Assembly (NCBI GenBank): GCA_039566865.1
Contig: CM076960.1
Coordinates: 17,466,501 to 17,530,500, forward strand
Source: Aurelia coerulea
Taxonomy: Eukaryota > Cnidaria > Scyphozoa > Semaeostomeae > Ulmaridae
Direction of reading: 5' to 3'
Length of the DNA stretch: 64,000 bases
The notes under the pieces are model-generated. The model searched no databases. It saw only the letters and a program-made list of their open reading frames with translations, and was not told the origin of the DNA. A program made the position numbers and the translations under genes. Below, in pieces: positions 13,101 to 28,100 of this stretch. The number at the start of each line of letters is the position of its first letter. The stretch's first letter is position 1.

Positions 13101-16100
13101 GCTGTCCCTCTCTTACGACTATCATTGGAACAATCTAAATTTAATTGCAAGTGCTATACATAGTGGGAACTCGCTGACTATAAGTTCTTTCTCACTATGG
13201 ATGGCACGTAGTTAATTAGCCTAGTTGTTTATGTAAATAGTTGTTTTTTAAAAGAATAAAGAAAAAAAATATCACATTTCTTCGTCTGAAGAATTAATAA
13301 AAAGTTCTTCCACTTGAAAAATCAAAATCTTCCAACATTCCTATTGATTCTAAGTTTTCTTGGTGAGGTGAACTTGACAATGAGGTATCAGCCCTCGGCA
13401 AACCCACTTGCTGACATCTTCTGCAACCCACTTGCTGACTTGCGGCACTTCTGTAACCCACATTCAATGTTAGTTATGATAAAATCTATTTCGAAATAAA
13501 CTGAAATTCCAAAATCAACTTGAAAAGGAATACTTCCATTCCAGTTTCGATAAACTGATGGCCTTCCCACTCCTAACATGGATACAAGCGGATGTAAATG
13601 TGTCCAGAGGCCTTGACTGTCATCTAAAATATTATTTTTACCAAGACCAACTGTTAGAGAAAGAGTAAAGGTGCCTCGAAAGTGAGAATAGGTTCCAACT
13701 CTTTAAATTGGCATAAAAGGTGGGTGTCAAATTCTATGACCTATTTCTTCTGATTGAATGGCGGAAAAATACTTTAGCTGCTTACCCATAATTTTACCGT
13801 TGGACTTTTCAGAAATTTTGACTATTTGTCGAAATTACAGTGTATTTTATATTCTAGTTCATTTAAGGATGTGACGTCATCAAATTTCTAAATCATAGAC
13901 CAGAAGGGTGATAGACTTTTGCTTCATACCATATTGTATACACTCGAAAACTATGGCTTTTTTTACAATTTCATGTTGCGTCAAACAGTTTAGAAATTAT
14001 GATGGTTTTTAAGTTTTTTTCAAAATTTTTCTTGAATTCTTGAAAAAGAAGAAAAATGTTCCAAATATGAAAAACTTGAAGATTTCAGAAAAGTCCAACG
14101 GTAGAATTATAGAGAAATAGCTAAAGTTTCTTTGAAGTCATTCAGTTCAAAGAAATTGGTCATTAAATTCTACATCAACCTTTTTAAAGATTTGGAACCT
14201 ATGCTTCGAAACTGTACATTTAGAACAGGGTTTTTATAGCCCGTAAACTAATCAAGATAGCAAGAAACACTCCTCCGCTTTTGTTTTACATATTTGTCTG
14301 ACAAGAGATCTGACGGTCTTGAAACTTACCCGGATGATCTGAGTGCCTGGAGGCGCATTCTCCTTCACAGTTCCATGATATCTTGTAGTCTTGAACTCAG
14401 GACTGTTGTCATTTGCATCAATGACCCGGACCGTGACATGAGCTGATGTCGGAGGCTTTTCTTCTTGTCTTGCGATCACCTGGTTAAAATGAAACGATTA
14501 ATCAATCAATTGGATCAATCAAGTCAATCAATAAATCCATCAATGTATGTTTGTTTGTATGTATGTATGTTAAAATTTGCGACGTAAAATAAAACAATTT
14601 ACAAGAAATAAATAGAATTTACAAGTTTTAAAAAGCTAAAAGAATAGATAAAATACGATGACAATGCTCATTAAATAAATACGTTAAAAACACCCCTAAT
14701 TGTAGTGGCAGGGATAGCATTAAAAGGTCATATTGACCTTATTTCCATAATGGTCCCCTTAGAGGTGGTTGCAAAAGAAAAATAATAAAAGTAAACAACA
14801 GATGTTAAAGTGATTTTGGATGAAGCATAATTTAGTAGGGCCGAGTCATATATATGGGAGAGGAGGCGTGTTGATTAATGTTCCTCTGAATCAGTAGATT
14901 AATGTTCCTCTGAATTTGTCACAACAATCCCGGCGTTTCATTACAATCTGTACCAAAACGACAAATCCATGACGAGACATGGACACACTCATTTTTCTAT
15001 GAGAAACTAAGGTCCAAGGACCAGCTTACACTGGAGTGGGCAACCCTCCTTAAAAGAATTAAATATGAAATATGAAATATTGAGTTGGTAGGTAGTTTCT
15101 TAAGTTTTAGGGCCAATTGCCACCAAAAGTTTCTTATATGTTTCTTAAAATTCAAACCTTTCAAATGCTGAAATTTTACTGGGATTTCACCTTGGCTCGT
15201 TAAAGCAAGTATTAATTAAGTTCACACCAAGAACTCAACTAATTTGAACTTCATCATTTTCAAATCCAGTAATAATTCTTCCTTCCGAAGTTGAAAATAA
15301 AAAAAATTGTAGATGGAACATTTCTTTTGAGTATGCGGTTGACTGAAAATGAACGCATCTGCATGTCAGTGTGTAATAGAGTGGCAGAATACAGTGGTGT
15401 TCAATTTCTAAACTGTTTTGAATTACTGGAGAAATGAAAACTGCGAATTGCAAACGCTTCTTAGCTTTTTAAATTCAGGTAGGGTAGTTTCTTAAATTTG
15501 TAGGCAGACACACAGCAACACGACGAAAAACAACGGCAAATGTGTGTGAATTATATATGTTACCAAGTAATATATAGTGAACGATGAAGAAGAGGGACAA
15601 CATCCACAGAGAGCAGGCATCGAGTCGAGTTGATCTTTTGCACTTTTTTCATTTAGTCGGTTATCTGCTAACTAGTTTCGCCCACTAAGGCATCTTTAGA
15701 TTTAGTTTGTCCCTCTTCGTCATCGTTCATTATATGTTACCAAGTAATACGTTCAAGTTTCTTAAGTTATAAAAAATTGAGCCTACCGTTTCTCATACGT
15801 TGTTTCTTATAAAAAATGAGTGTATCTGTTTCATTTGAATAAGAAACAATCTAAAAAGGTCATACCCTAAAGTTGTAAAGTGATCTGATTTCATGATCAA
15901 CACTGGCATTTACAAATATAACTCCATCATCATTTATTCCAAATGTTCCATCGTCCATCCAAACTTCATAGGTGATAGGACTCTTCTTGCCATCCTAGAA
16001 ATTGAGCGAAAAGTATTCGTCAAAGGTGAATCTGAGATAAAACCCTCATATTTTATGCGCATACAAACCTGTTTTGTGTTGTACAGGAACATATAAAGCC

Positions 16101-19100
16101 CGAGGTCTTAAAAGCACAGACGAAATTGGGAGCTTTATGGAGGACATTGGCTGGAACGAGGGGCAAATCACTCAAAAAATCTCTTACACTCCCGTAAAAA
16201 ATCCCAAAAATCTTCAAAAATCTCGAAAAATCTTGAAAATTTCAAGATAATCTAAAAATCTTAATAAAGATTCTTTAAAGATCCTTAGAAAATCTTTGAA
16301 AATATAAAAATTGCATTGTCTTAAAAACTTCAAGAATCTCCAGAAACTCGGACAAAACTCAAACATTTTTGAATAATCTGAGAAATTTCAGTTCCTAGAC
16401 AGCGATGGTTAAATTCGAATAGTGACCAAGTTAGCAAAATCCCGTACAGTTGCGGAAACTTTTGTGCTTTCTGATTGGCGTAAAAATAATTTTAAAATGC
16501 TCCCAATGAAGAGATCACTAGAATACCACATGATCTAAGCCGTTTTACCGACAAAGAATTAAAAACCGAAAAATCAAATTATACTACAGTTGTGATCTTC
16601 GTCCCAGTTTTTATTGAGAATGGTTTGGCAGTTCGCAACAATTCAATCCCAATTTCGCTGCCACTGAAGAATTGCTTCAGACAGACTTTAGTGTGCCATC
16701 TGACAAGAAATTCGGGCCCAAAAAATAAATTAATACCAGAACTAATACCAACCTCTTCATCAGCATCTGTAGCAGAAACGGTCAAGACTGAAGTTCCAAT
16801 ATCCGAATTCTCCACTACTTCAGCTAAATAATCATTCTTTGCAAATTTAGGCCCATTGTCATTGATATCATCTATGTAAACAATGAGGAGAGCTTGGGCT
16901 GGTGGATGAAATGTTGATTTGGCCTAAAAGCAAACGGATTACAAAGATTAATTTTAAGTTTTAAATCCATTGAAAGCGACATGATTACTTTGAATTACTT
17001 TGAAATGTTGAAATTACTGAGAATTGTCATGATTTCATATTTGGTACAAATTTGACAATATTGGTCCAGGAAATGGTCAAAATTGGTCCAGCCAAGGGTA
17101 CCATTTTCGTAAAAATTGGTCCAGAGAATGGTCAAATTGGTCTAGCCTAAGGGTACAATCTTCGTAAAAATTAGTCTAGCCAACCGTACCATTTTGAATA
17201 TGCTCGCGGCAGACCCCTTACCAAAATTTAGCCAAGAACCCCCCTCGTGGTATTAGCATTCGTGCTCTAGTTTGTAGACACTGTAGATGATCAAGAATCA
17301 AGCTATCTTATGATTGAAATTATGAATGAATTCCATAATTCATTAAGAATCTAGATCCAGAAACCTAGGAATGAATCCCATAAACTTAGGGCAGAGAGGA
17401 TGATCTATGTATCAAGAGTATATAAGATTCTATACTGTATACTTACATATATCTCGATGACATATTTCGATTTGACTTCTCGATCAAGATTACCGTTTGC
17501 AGTGACAACACCAGTTCTTGGATTAATATTGAAGATTCTTTCTGGATCGTTATCTAAAAGAATTGACACGAGTGACAATCTTCATTTTTATTACCTGTGC
17601 CCTCGTGAACATTTCAAAACAATGTTTTTTAAGCCTTACCAATGTTTAGACGTTACTCGAAGTATCTTCCGTTTCTTCCTTGACGCAACGAGTAAACATA
17701 AGGTAAAAATATGCAAAGTATTTTCTTATGAAAATAAATAGTTGCTAAAATTTTTTGCCAGTACCGGCGTTTCTTCACCTTTTTGCAAACTGAGACTTTA
17801 ATTTCTTATAAGCAATTTCTTACTAAACAATACCTACAAATCAGAAATAAAGTTGGAATTAAGGATTATAAACAAAAAAGACATCATCCAAGCAACTGAT
17901 GTCTTTCAATCAACATGTAAAATGGTGAGACACGAGTTTCAGTCAAACACTTGGAAGAAGTTGACTGCTTACCTTGATTCAATGAAAATGTGACTGGAGC
18001 ATTTAAGGATCGGTCGACATCATATGCATGGACTCTGTTCACATAAATGTTCTGCGAAATATAAGAATATTCAATTACAAATCAATTGAAACATGGTACA
18101 CTATAAAATATTTCCACAACAAACGTCTAAGAATTATTCCCTTTAAATACAAAATTCTACTAAAATTTCTTTGCGTGACTTGTATCAAATTCGAAAGAAT
18201 TCGTATTCGATTCTGAGTGCCGTATCCAAAACTATTTATAAAATTCAAAACAATCCTAAAGAAATGTTTCAAGCCAACCCATCTCTATCAAAAATATTTT
18301 CCCGTGCATTTCTTCTTTCATACCTCTTCTGCTTCAAAAAAATTCTTCTTCCCTCTGTAATACCAGGTGAGTCAGAAAAAAGAATCCCCGTTTGAAAGGT
18401 CAGGGCTCCCTGGATATCAAGATAATGATTATATAGTTTAATGGTAGAAATGTTCAAATCTATTATAAAATTTACCTGACTGAAATCGGCTACTCCATTC
18501 TGAAATTATGAGGGATTTTCTCCAAAAAGCCTCTTCAAAAAACCTTCAAAATGTGCTGAAAATCATGAACAAATTTCCCTTACATTTCTGCCCTACAATG
18601 GCCTTACAGCAATAACTTGTGAACGCTTTAGCACGTGCTATCCTCTTGGGAGGATGAACAAGTCCTCCCCCTGGTATCGATGACCTATTCAGGGGGATTC
18701 CTTTCTCCCAAGAGGACAAAATGCATGAATTTATGTGAGTGTCATCAATTTTAGGAAGGAAAATGTGCTCATTGTTTTCATTCGTTTTTGCAGGTTTTTT
18801 GGAGGGGCTTTCTGCAGAAAATCACCCATATCCACGGGAAGGAATGGCCGATTAAGGCCGGGTAAATTACTGAACCTAATTGAAGATATTGGCAATAAAA
18901 CAAGACATTTTTCAATATTATTACTTTGATATTCATGGATCAGTGGACTTCCAAGCGGGGGTCCTTTTTTCTGACTCACCCGGTAGAATTTTACACTGAC
19001 CTTTTTAAAGAATTGAACCCTATGTTTATAACGACAGAACAACTTGTGATATATCTTGAAGCATTATCAGACAATAGGATAGAATAAATTCAAACACGCT

Positions 19101-22100
19101 ATGAATAAATGGGTACAAACCTCCAGTTTCCCTTCTCTGATATGTGACGTAAAATTTGACTCTGTGAACGCAGCACCATTGTCATCAACATCATTGATGT
19201 TCACAGTGAGCGTGGTGTAAGTCACGTGACGGATAGGTTTACTTGGCCTTGCATCCTAAAATTAAAACATTTCAAGTCACCTATTTATTTAAAAGTAAGA
19301 AAAATTCTACACGCAAAATCTACAAAAATATACTCAATAATGAAAAGAAGAGGGGTGGAATCCTCGCAACAGCTTTAAAATCGATCGCTTATAATCCCCT
19401 GGAGCCCCGTTGAATAATTTGTTGAAATGTTAAATAATATAACATGTTGAAATGATAGAAAAGGTACAAGAAACACTTAAAAAATAAAAGACAAAGTATC
19501 TTACTTCGACAGATACATTCAGGATGTATTGTTGAACTTTCTCATAATCCAAGTTCTTTCTCGTTGAAATACGACCGGCGTAGTTATCAATCTTGAAGGC
19601 ATTGTCCTATAAACATGGAGAATGTGAGTTACAGATTAAAAAGCGGGGATGGCTCAGTGGTAGCACGCTTGAATACCAATCTGAAGGTTGGTGGTTCGCC
19701 TCCTCGCCCTGCCGAACCTGCTACAAAGTTCGAGGAGAGTCGCCAACTCTCTGTAATTCCAGGCAAAAAGAATCACGAGGTGTGGTCACATGGAGAGGAA
19801 GGACCAGGACGCTGCTTCGATAAGCTCAGCTTCTCAGCGTCCTAAAACTACCTTCGGATGCTGGGAAGAAATTTATACAACAACAGAAAAGATTAAAAAG
19901 AGAAGTACGCGAATTTTAGAAAAAATTTAAAAACAAATAGAGTCAGTCTCAAAATTGATGTGAACGTGAAGGTGGAGTTGCGGGAATATGCATAGTGGGC
20001 TAAAATTAGCTTTAGGTAGCTAGAAATACTTCCAGCCGACCAAAAATAAATTACTGAAAAAAAGCCTTCTCTATAAATAAAACAAAGAAAGCACGCAGAC
20101 ACCGCATTTTTCTTTGGCTATCCATTGCTCGCGACGCGTCTGCAACTTCGATTTGAATGGGAGTATTTTAGATGGTTTTTGCTCTTTGCAATCTTTTCAC
20201 CTTGTTCAAACGTGTGAACTTGTTCAAATGCAATCTTTTAACCTTGTACAAACTTTTTAAAGAGATTTTATCTAAAAATGCTTCAACTCAATATCCTTCA
20301 AACAGGCGATAAATCGTTGATCAGAATTTGCTTTTCCTGTATTCCTATTATGAAACTTTTCAATTTAAAAATAGCACAATGATTTAGAGCAAAATTTTGA
20401 TGATGTCATTGAACAATTTCACATGACCTCATCATTAATAAATTCTCTGAAACCACACTTTCAATTGACTCCAAGCTGACCTATGAATTTTCAAGTAGTT
20501 TTTGCGGCCATAAATTGGACAAGTAATTGAATTGACATAGTATATACATAAAACGTGGCGGGATTCAAATTTTCATGGGAAAATCATGGCTTTTTAATTT
20601 TTGTGGAGTTCGGGATTCTTAATTTGATGATGTAGTAAATCAAGATGGCAGGACAAAGTTCAGCATCGCTTTGAACAGAAGGCTGCTGGTTGCTATTTTT
20701 CTGGTATGCCGTCGGAAAATTGCGTCTTATAAAATATTTTCTTTTCAATCTAAGGTTGATACAGGATACAAATCAACTTTCGAAAGAAACTTACGATATT
20801 TCCATCAACAATGTTGTAAATAATCTCTTGGATTTCATCGGCATCTGTTGCAGTCACTCTGAGCACAAAAGTGTCAATGTCCGCAGTCTAAAGAAATAAG
20901 ATACAGTAAAAACCCGCACATAAGAACCTAAGATTTTGAACTCAGCCTGTTTAAGTTCTTATGCAATGAGGCACATCCAGTAATCAGGGTGTAGGTTCTT
21001 AACACAGGGAAAAGTGTGAATCTAAATCTTAACCAAATTTATTTACATTCTTGGCCCTATCCACTTCAACCCAAGCTTACCCAGTTTGCTTGCAGGCCCT
21101 GCCTATCACAGTTCTGTAAGTAATGTTTTGGAGTCCATGAAGGAGGTTGATGGGCAAAAGTTGCATTTTATTTCCCAATGAATAAATGAAACGCTTTATT
21201 AAGAACCTAGTTAAGACATCAGCCTGAAAATGGTTCTTATTTATTGGGTACAAAATACATTATTTCAGGCTGTAGGTTCTTAATAGATGAAGGTTCTTAT
21301 GTGCGGGTTTTTACTGTAAACAATCAGTCAATCGATTTATCAATGAATTGATCAAGCCAACTAATCAATCAATCAGCCAATCAAATAAATCGATCGATCG
21401 ATTAACCAATCAGTCAATCAATCAATCAAGAAAAAATCGAGCAATCCCATCAATGAAACACATCAATGAAACATGGAAATAATAATTCCTCATTCAGTGA
21501 ATGGATCAAGTTGATAATCAACAAGCTAATCATTCAATCATCCAAACTATCAGGCATTTAACCAATCAAGGAATCAATGGGTCGGGTAAAGAAGTGATCA
21601 GTCAATCAATCAACCACACAAACAATCTGTCCAGTAATCGGGTCAAATGCATTCTAGCGGACACAGCTTGCAAGGAAAATGGAGTTTGAATTGAATTTTA
21701 TAGTCAGAACTGATTGCTGATTGGCTTCCTAAACAATAGCGATATGAATTCTACTATATGATTGGACAATGCAAGATTCGAATGTGATTCGACTCCACGT
21801 CAAAATAACCCCAATGTGGCCTACACCTGCAGCAGGAACCGATAATCGATATAGATTTAAATTCTTTTGGTGAAACTTTTGGGGACTGTCACCCCTACAT
21901 CCCCAGTAGCTTCAGTTCAGTTTCTCATTTTAAAATTCCACTACAAACAAAAATTTCAAAATAAATCAACCAAGTGTAAATAAATATAAATGCAAACAAT
22001 AACAATGATGTAGTAAACAAATTAATAATTTGTACGCAGGGAATTTCTTAAGAAGGGGCCCTCTCAATAGATAAACTAATCGAGGAGAGAGCACCCCCTA

Positions 22101-25100
22101 CGATAAACTTGCGAAAAATGAAGCCATATTTTATCAATGTGGGTTCTTAAGTACTTCCAGGAACCACACAGACGAAAAAGTAGTTCAGCAAGTATACTTT
22201 TAATCTAAGTACTGATGCATTTTCAATCCAAAGTCGATACAAAATTCAAACACAAGAAAATGTCTAAAGTGTGTCTGCTAAAGTGCGAACTAGCCCAATG
22301 ACCAATCGATGAATCACGCAGTCAAAGGATTGAGCAGCATGGGGCTCAAATCTTTCAAATTTTTAAAAAGGGCGGTGTAAAATTCTTTTGCAGTTTTCTT
22401 TGAATTGGATGGCTTGAAAGGAACTTATGGTACTTTGCTGTAAATCTGCCGTGGAAATTGTTTGATATCTTGATTTTTTTCAAAATGGCGGCAATTTCAT
22501 TATTTTTGAAAAAATTCATGGAAAATTTTGAAAAAGTTTAAACAATCGTAAATCCTAAACTAATAGAGGAAACATTATATAACCTTCAAAGAAACCATAG
22601 TTTATGAAGGTCTACAATATGGTGGCAAGCAAATATCTGTAGCTTTTCTAGTTTAGGATTTAGAAATTTGATGACGTCATTGCCTCAAATTTAATAAATG
22701 CCGCCATATTGAAACTAATCAAAATATCAATAAATTGCCACGGCAGATTTACAGCAAAAAAACCCTAAGTTCCTTCCAAGCCATTTATTTCAAAGAAAAC
22801 TGCAATAGAATTTTACACCGACCTTTTTAAAGATTTGAGCCATATGTTGGATTGAGCAAGATCAACTACATACCTCGCTGATGTCTGCAACGTATGGTGT
22901 TCCAGTAAAGATTGGCGAATTATCATTGACGTCACCGACATGTACGTTCACTATCTGTTCTGCCTAAAAAAAGACGTCAAAATACAAATTTCAAAACTAC
23001 CATCTGAGAAAAAAGTTACATTTCCAAAACGAAATGAGATATGCTGAGATTGAGATAGCTGACGATGAGACAAGCTGTCTCAAAATATTCTACCCGAATT
23101 TGTCAATTTTCTTAACATGGCCTAGCCATTTACTAATAATCAAAGCATGAACTTGTCGAAACAATTGTAACACCTGTTTTGTCTTTATGAATTGAACATA
23201 GTTTAAACGAAATTGTCATCTTCTATAACATCTACTGGTCTGGTCCCAAATATGATATTCGTCACACTGCTGCGTTTCAATCAACTGATGTTTCAATTTC
23301 AACCGAAATGAGATATACTCATCAAATTTGGGGTAAAGATGTGAAATAGATGCTTGGGAGAAAAGTAACAGCTCAGGGCCTAACAAAAAAATCACGGAAA
23401 AAATGATAGGGGGCCGAACCATCCTGTTAAATGTATACATATACAAGGCCGTTCGTCTTAATTTACTCACTTTCTTCATCATTCTGTGTCCACAATTTTT
23501 CGAGTCTCTCTTTCCTGGACTCTATGTAAATCTTATCTCGCACGTAAGACAATTAAAAAGATATAAAAATTACTCCAGTTTGCAGTTAACATACCGGATG
23601 AGCCAGAAAAAAGTTGCCACTTTCGAAAATTCGTAGCACCACAAGTACTTCGTGGATTTGTATGATTCAAATTCTAGTTAAAAGCCAAGAGATCAAAGTA
23701 TTTTTGTGACTTTTCTCGTCTTCTTTCGAGAACTGCAAATATACAGGAAAATTCAACTTTACAAAAATTCATGGTTGCAAAATGACTGAAAAAGAGCCTA
23801 AAACACTGGATCAAATCGTTAGGACTCTCCTCACACAGAACAATAGGAACGGGCGTTTCACCTCTGTCAAGAGTAATAAGACATAGATTCTCAAACAGAT
23901 ACTAAAGATTTTCAATCCCACGGCAGTAAATGTGCAGGCGATATCTCTCACCCATGAGAAATTGCAATTTTTCTGTTGTTCTGAGCGAGGAGTCCTGTAT
24001 GATTTGGTCAAGTATTTTAGGTCTTTTTCAGTCATCTTGCAACCACAAATTTTTTCTAAATTTGAAATACCAATTTTTCTATTGCTTGTAACAAAGCGAG
24101 AAAAATCACAAAAATACTTCAATCTTTTGGCTGTCAAGCAAATATTGATTAATTCCAATCCATCCAGTACTCTTGATACTGTGAATTTTCAAAAATGGGA
24201 ACTTTTTTTCTGGCTAAAAGAAGGCATACCTTTTTGTGGGGCTCAACATTGTCATTAGCAAAGACCTTGAATATTATGATACTCTGCAATAGATAAAACA
24301 AATTTCGATTAAGACATACACAAATGTAAAACTTGTTACTTTTTTGTCAAAGCCTTCAGGAAAAAGTCGGTAGTCGTACCAAGTGAGTATCTGTAGTTTG
24401 CTAGCCACTCGTCAGATCCTTAAAACTAATTATCCTAACAAGGATAGATAATGTTCCAATAGGATCTGCTACTTTTTATTGACACCAAGGTACACAGATT
24501 TGCGATTGCAGACAAAGTCATAAACTCATACAACAACAACAACAAAAACAACAACAACATCAACAGCAACAACTCACTTGTTTCTCTCGATCAAGTACAG
24601 TCGCAAGCATTAGCTGTCCAGTAGCCTCAATGATTGTGAACTTCCCTTGTGCTTCCTCTCCTAAAGAATATCTGATTGGGTTATTGTCGGCATCAGTCGC
24701 TGTGATTATTCCAACCATTGTTCCTGTGATCAAAATAAATAGAATGGTTAGCTTAATAAAGATACAAAGTTTGCTAAAAAGCCCCAGAAACTTGTTTCAG
24801 TTAATTTTCAGAATGTGGCCTAATAACATCTCACACACAATACCAGGCGAGTCAATAAAATGAATCGACAAACGATCTTCTTGATGCTTGTTGCACAATG
24901 TTTCATTAAAAACAAATAAATAAAGTATCGACGTGCTTTGAAAAGAGTGTTTGTGTGAGATATTTCGGAGTTAAATCCACAATCGTTGACTACTAGAACT
25001 TTAGTATAACAGTCAACCTCAATCCCAGAAAACTTCAAGTGAAAGTATACCCCAATCACAGAAATTTTCCAGTGAAAGTATACCCCAATCCCAGAATTTT

Positions 25101-28100
25101 CAGGCCAAAAACTACCCAAAACTGGCGCACATCCCCGTCTGGCCCGATAGTGAAGTACCCCCCCCCCCCCGGAAGCCTAAGTGCCAAAATATTAGATCAA
25201 GGTTTTAGGAATATACTCTGAATAAATATGGATAACAATTAAAGTTTGTTTGATTTCAAAATCCTATTAGCAAGCAAACTATCTATAACTTCGTGAAAAC
25301 AAAAGTTCAGGTAATGTTAGTTTCAATACAGCTGTATCGATTCCTTAGACAACTGTTCAAACACGAATAGACATGATACGGCCTAAATCCAATGGGTACT
25401 TCAAATACTGTTATACCAGGCAACAGATCCACGCTGCAGTCTTGTGTACGCAAACTTTGTGAAAGTTAGTTGACGGACATAAATAGCTAACATAACAGCT
25501 GTATATGCAGGTCTGAACTTAGCCTATTGTATTGATGATTTGGTGATTTGATGATTAGTGATTTGATGATTTGGTGATTTGATGATCCATTGGATATCTT
25601 GGTAATCTCTGTCTTCTGCGGAGAATTTTCGGAAGTTTGGCAGTTAAAAGTCAACATGTTACTGGAAATAGATAAAGTTTGCACTGTGATCTAAGAATGA
25701 TGCATTGTGGATTTTTGAAGGCAACATTGAGCTATCTTCCTATCTGGTGAAGGTGAAGGTGAAGGTGAATGTGAGGTGAAGTTGCGGTTTTTAGCGCCAA
25801 GCGCTGGGATCGCAGAAGTAGAATAGGCCTAATCGACTTCGCAACCCCTTGTCATGACGCTCAAGTGGTGGGGCTCTAACTGGGATCCAACCCTGTCCAC
25901 CTGACTGTTCTGGCTACAATGTCAGAAGATTACACCACTGCACCACAACACTTCCATCTATCCATCCTAAAGGCACTCTTCCAATACACCTATCTATAAT
26001 ATTTGTGATGAACCAACTGAAAAATCTAAGGAGACCCCCTGTCATATAAGCCGCACTTGGAAACCTCACGGCCGCCTGAGCCCAAAGCCACAACGCCGAA
26101 TAGATCAAATTTAATTAAGACCTGCGTGTTAAGAAACTTACAGACGAATTGACATTAATTAAACCGGTATAAACAAACAAGTCAATAGCAAGGCGTAAAC
26201 ATTTATGGTTCTAGTAAACAGCTTCAAGGATAAATCTTGAGGTAGAATGTTTTCGATAACAGATTTGCTGTGTTTGTTTCAAATTGCGTTACTTTTTATC
26301 CAACAACCTGTTGGGACGGCCAATGTTTGTGCATTACACACGAGGTTTATTTGATATCATTCGAATATTTGATTAATATTCAAAATAAATAGACAATATT
26401 CGAATTCTTAGAATCAAAGCAATCTTTCGACTTGCCCGAGACGTCTTGAAAGAAAGGACGACTTGGGAATTCCAGGCACTCGTTGATGCGAACAGTAAAT
26501 GACCAAAAGGCATTCTCTTACCGTGGTACAAAAGTGTGGAACATGTTTAACGACAATATCAGAGAAGCCCCCTCGGTACACTCTTTTAAATCAAGGTTGA
26601 GACAGTTGGGGTACAAAAATCTTTAATTTTGTACAGATATTCTTTATATTCAGATGAAAATTTGTTTTATGTAATTTATTAGGAACTTTGATTTTGACAG
26701 GGCCAAATTGTAAAACAATATTCATTGAATTTTGTACCCTGTATAAATATGTTTAAAATATGAAATATATACGAAATATGAAGGTACCTAAACGAAAGGT
26801 ACACAAGTTTCAGTCTGGCTCCCTGTGACGTCATTTTCGACCAGGGGACTGGGATCCACTGCTCTAAAATTACTCTCTTTGCCATATTCTGTCATCTTCT
26901 ATCATTTTGATTGCTTCAAAACTTGTTGGGGAGACGAGGTCTCGATTCTATTGTGTAGAACAAAAGCGTAAGTGGTTTGTTCACAGAGCTATCTGGTTCT
27001 TGCGGTAGATGCGCATGCGTATTACAGTTAGGTTTTGAATTACTACCAGAGTTCTAACAAGGAATAACAAGGAAAATAAAAATTACGGAGAGTTTCCCGC
27101 AAAATTACGACACTTCACGGCAATCTTCACTCGTTGCTATCAGGGGTAAGCAGGGAAACAACAGCACACAGCTCGACACAGTATGCTGTAGAGTGCCTGT
27201 GTCGTGAGACAAATACCCGTCGGTCCAAGTGGTGCGATGATGCCTCTTTGCTCTTATCCAATTAGCCTAAACATGGGGTTGGTTTTGGTTTAAAGCCCGT
27301 TGCTTGCTCAGAATATGATGTTCATACCAGATTGCACTAGCAGAACAAGCAGGGACGTGAAGAAAAAAATTATAAAATAAAGAATTACTCCCTTAGGGAT
27401 TCGAACTCGGGTTGCCGGCGTGTGAGGTACTCGAGGATACCGCTTCGCCGATCTGCCGTTGCGACAGATTAGTTCAGCAGTCGTAATGGTTTGTTGTGGA
27501 TGATAGACGGGGGCTGCAACGTTTCGATGTTAAAATTGCTAATACGCATGCGTATCTACTGTATGCACGGGGGGACATTTAATTTCCGCGAACAAACCCG
27601 ATCTCATCTCCCCAACAAAAACGTGCATCTTGCTCGCCACAGAACCACGTAGAATAAGTTTTCCAAATAAGGAGTAAGTCTAGACGTCAAAAGATCGCTT
27701 CTCTGGTGTCCAATACTCTCACACAAACGCGGTCAAGTTAACTCAAGTAACTGCACAAGTTCTATAGGTTACTGCGGGGAGCCTCTTTTAATATCAAAAA
27801 TGCGTGCTAGTCACAGTTCCAACTTATACAATGCCACTTGTTTGGAACGATCTGCTTGTGGTGAGTTTTGAAAGTACGTTGGTCTTGGGAAATTTCTAAA
27901 ATTAGCTCAAATGACCTGAAAAAATTGTGTATAACTTTACCACAGATAAATTAAGACGTTAGTCGAGGAGGCGATATTATCTCGAAGAAATTCTGATATC
28001 TTTCGACATTTTCTAACGCTGTAAACATTCTTAATCTGGTTTAGACCAACATCAGCAAAACCAACAAAACTTCTAATTCATGTATGGTTTACCAATTCAA

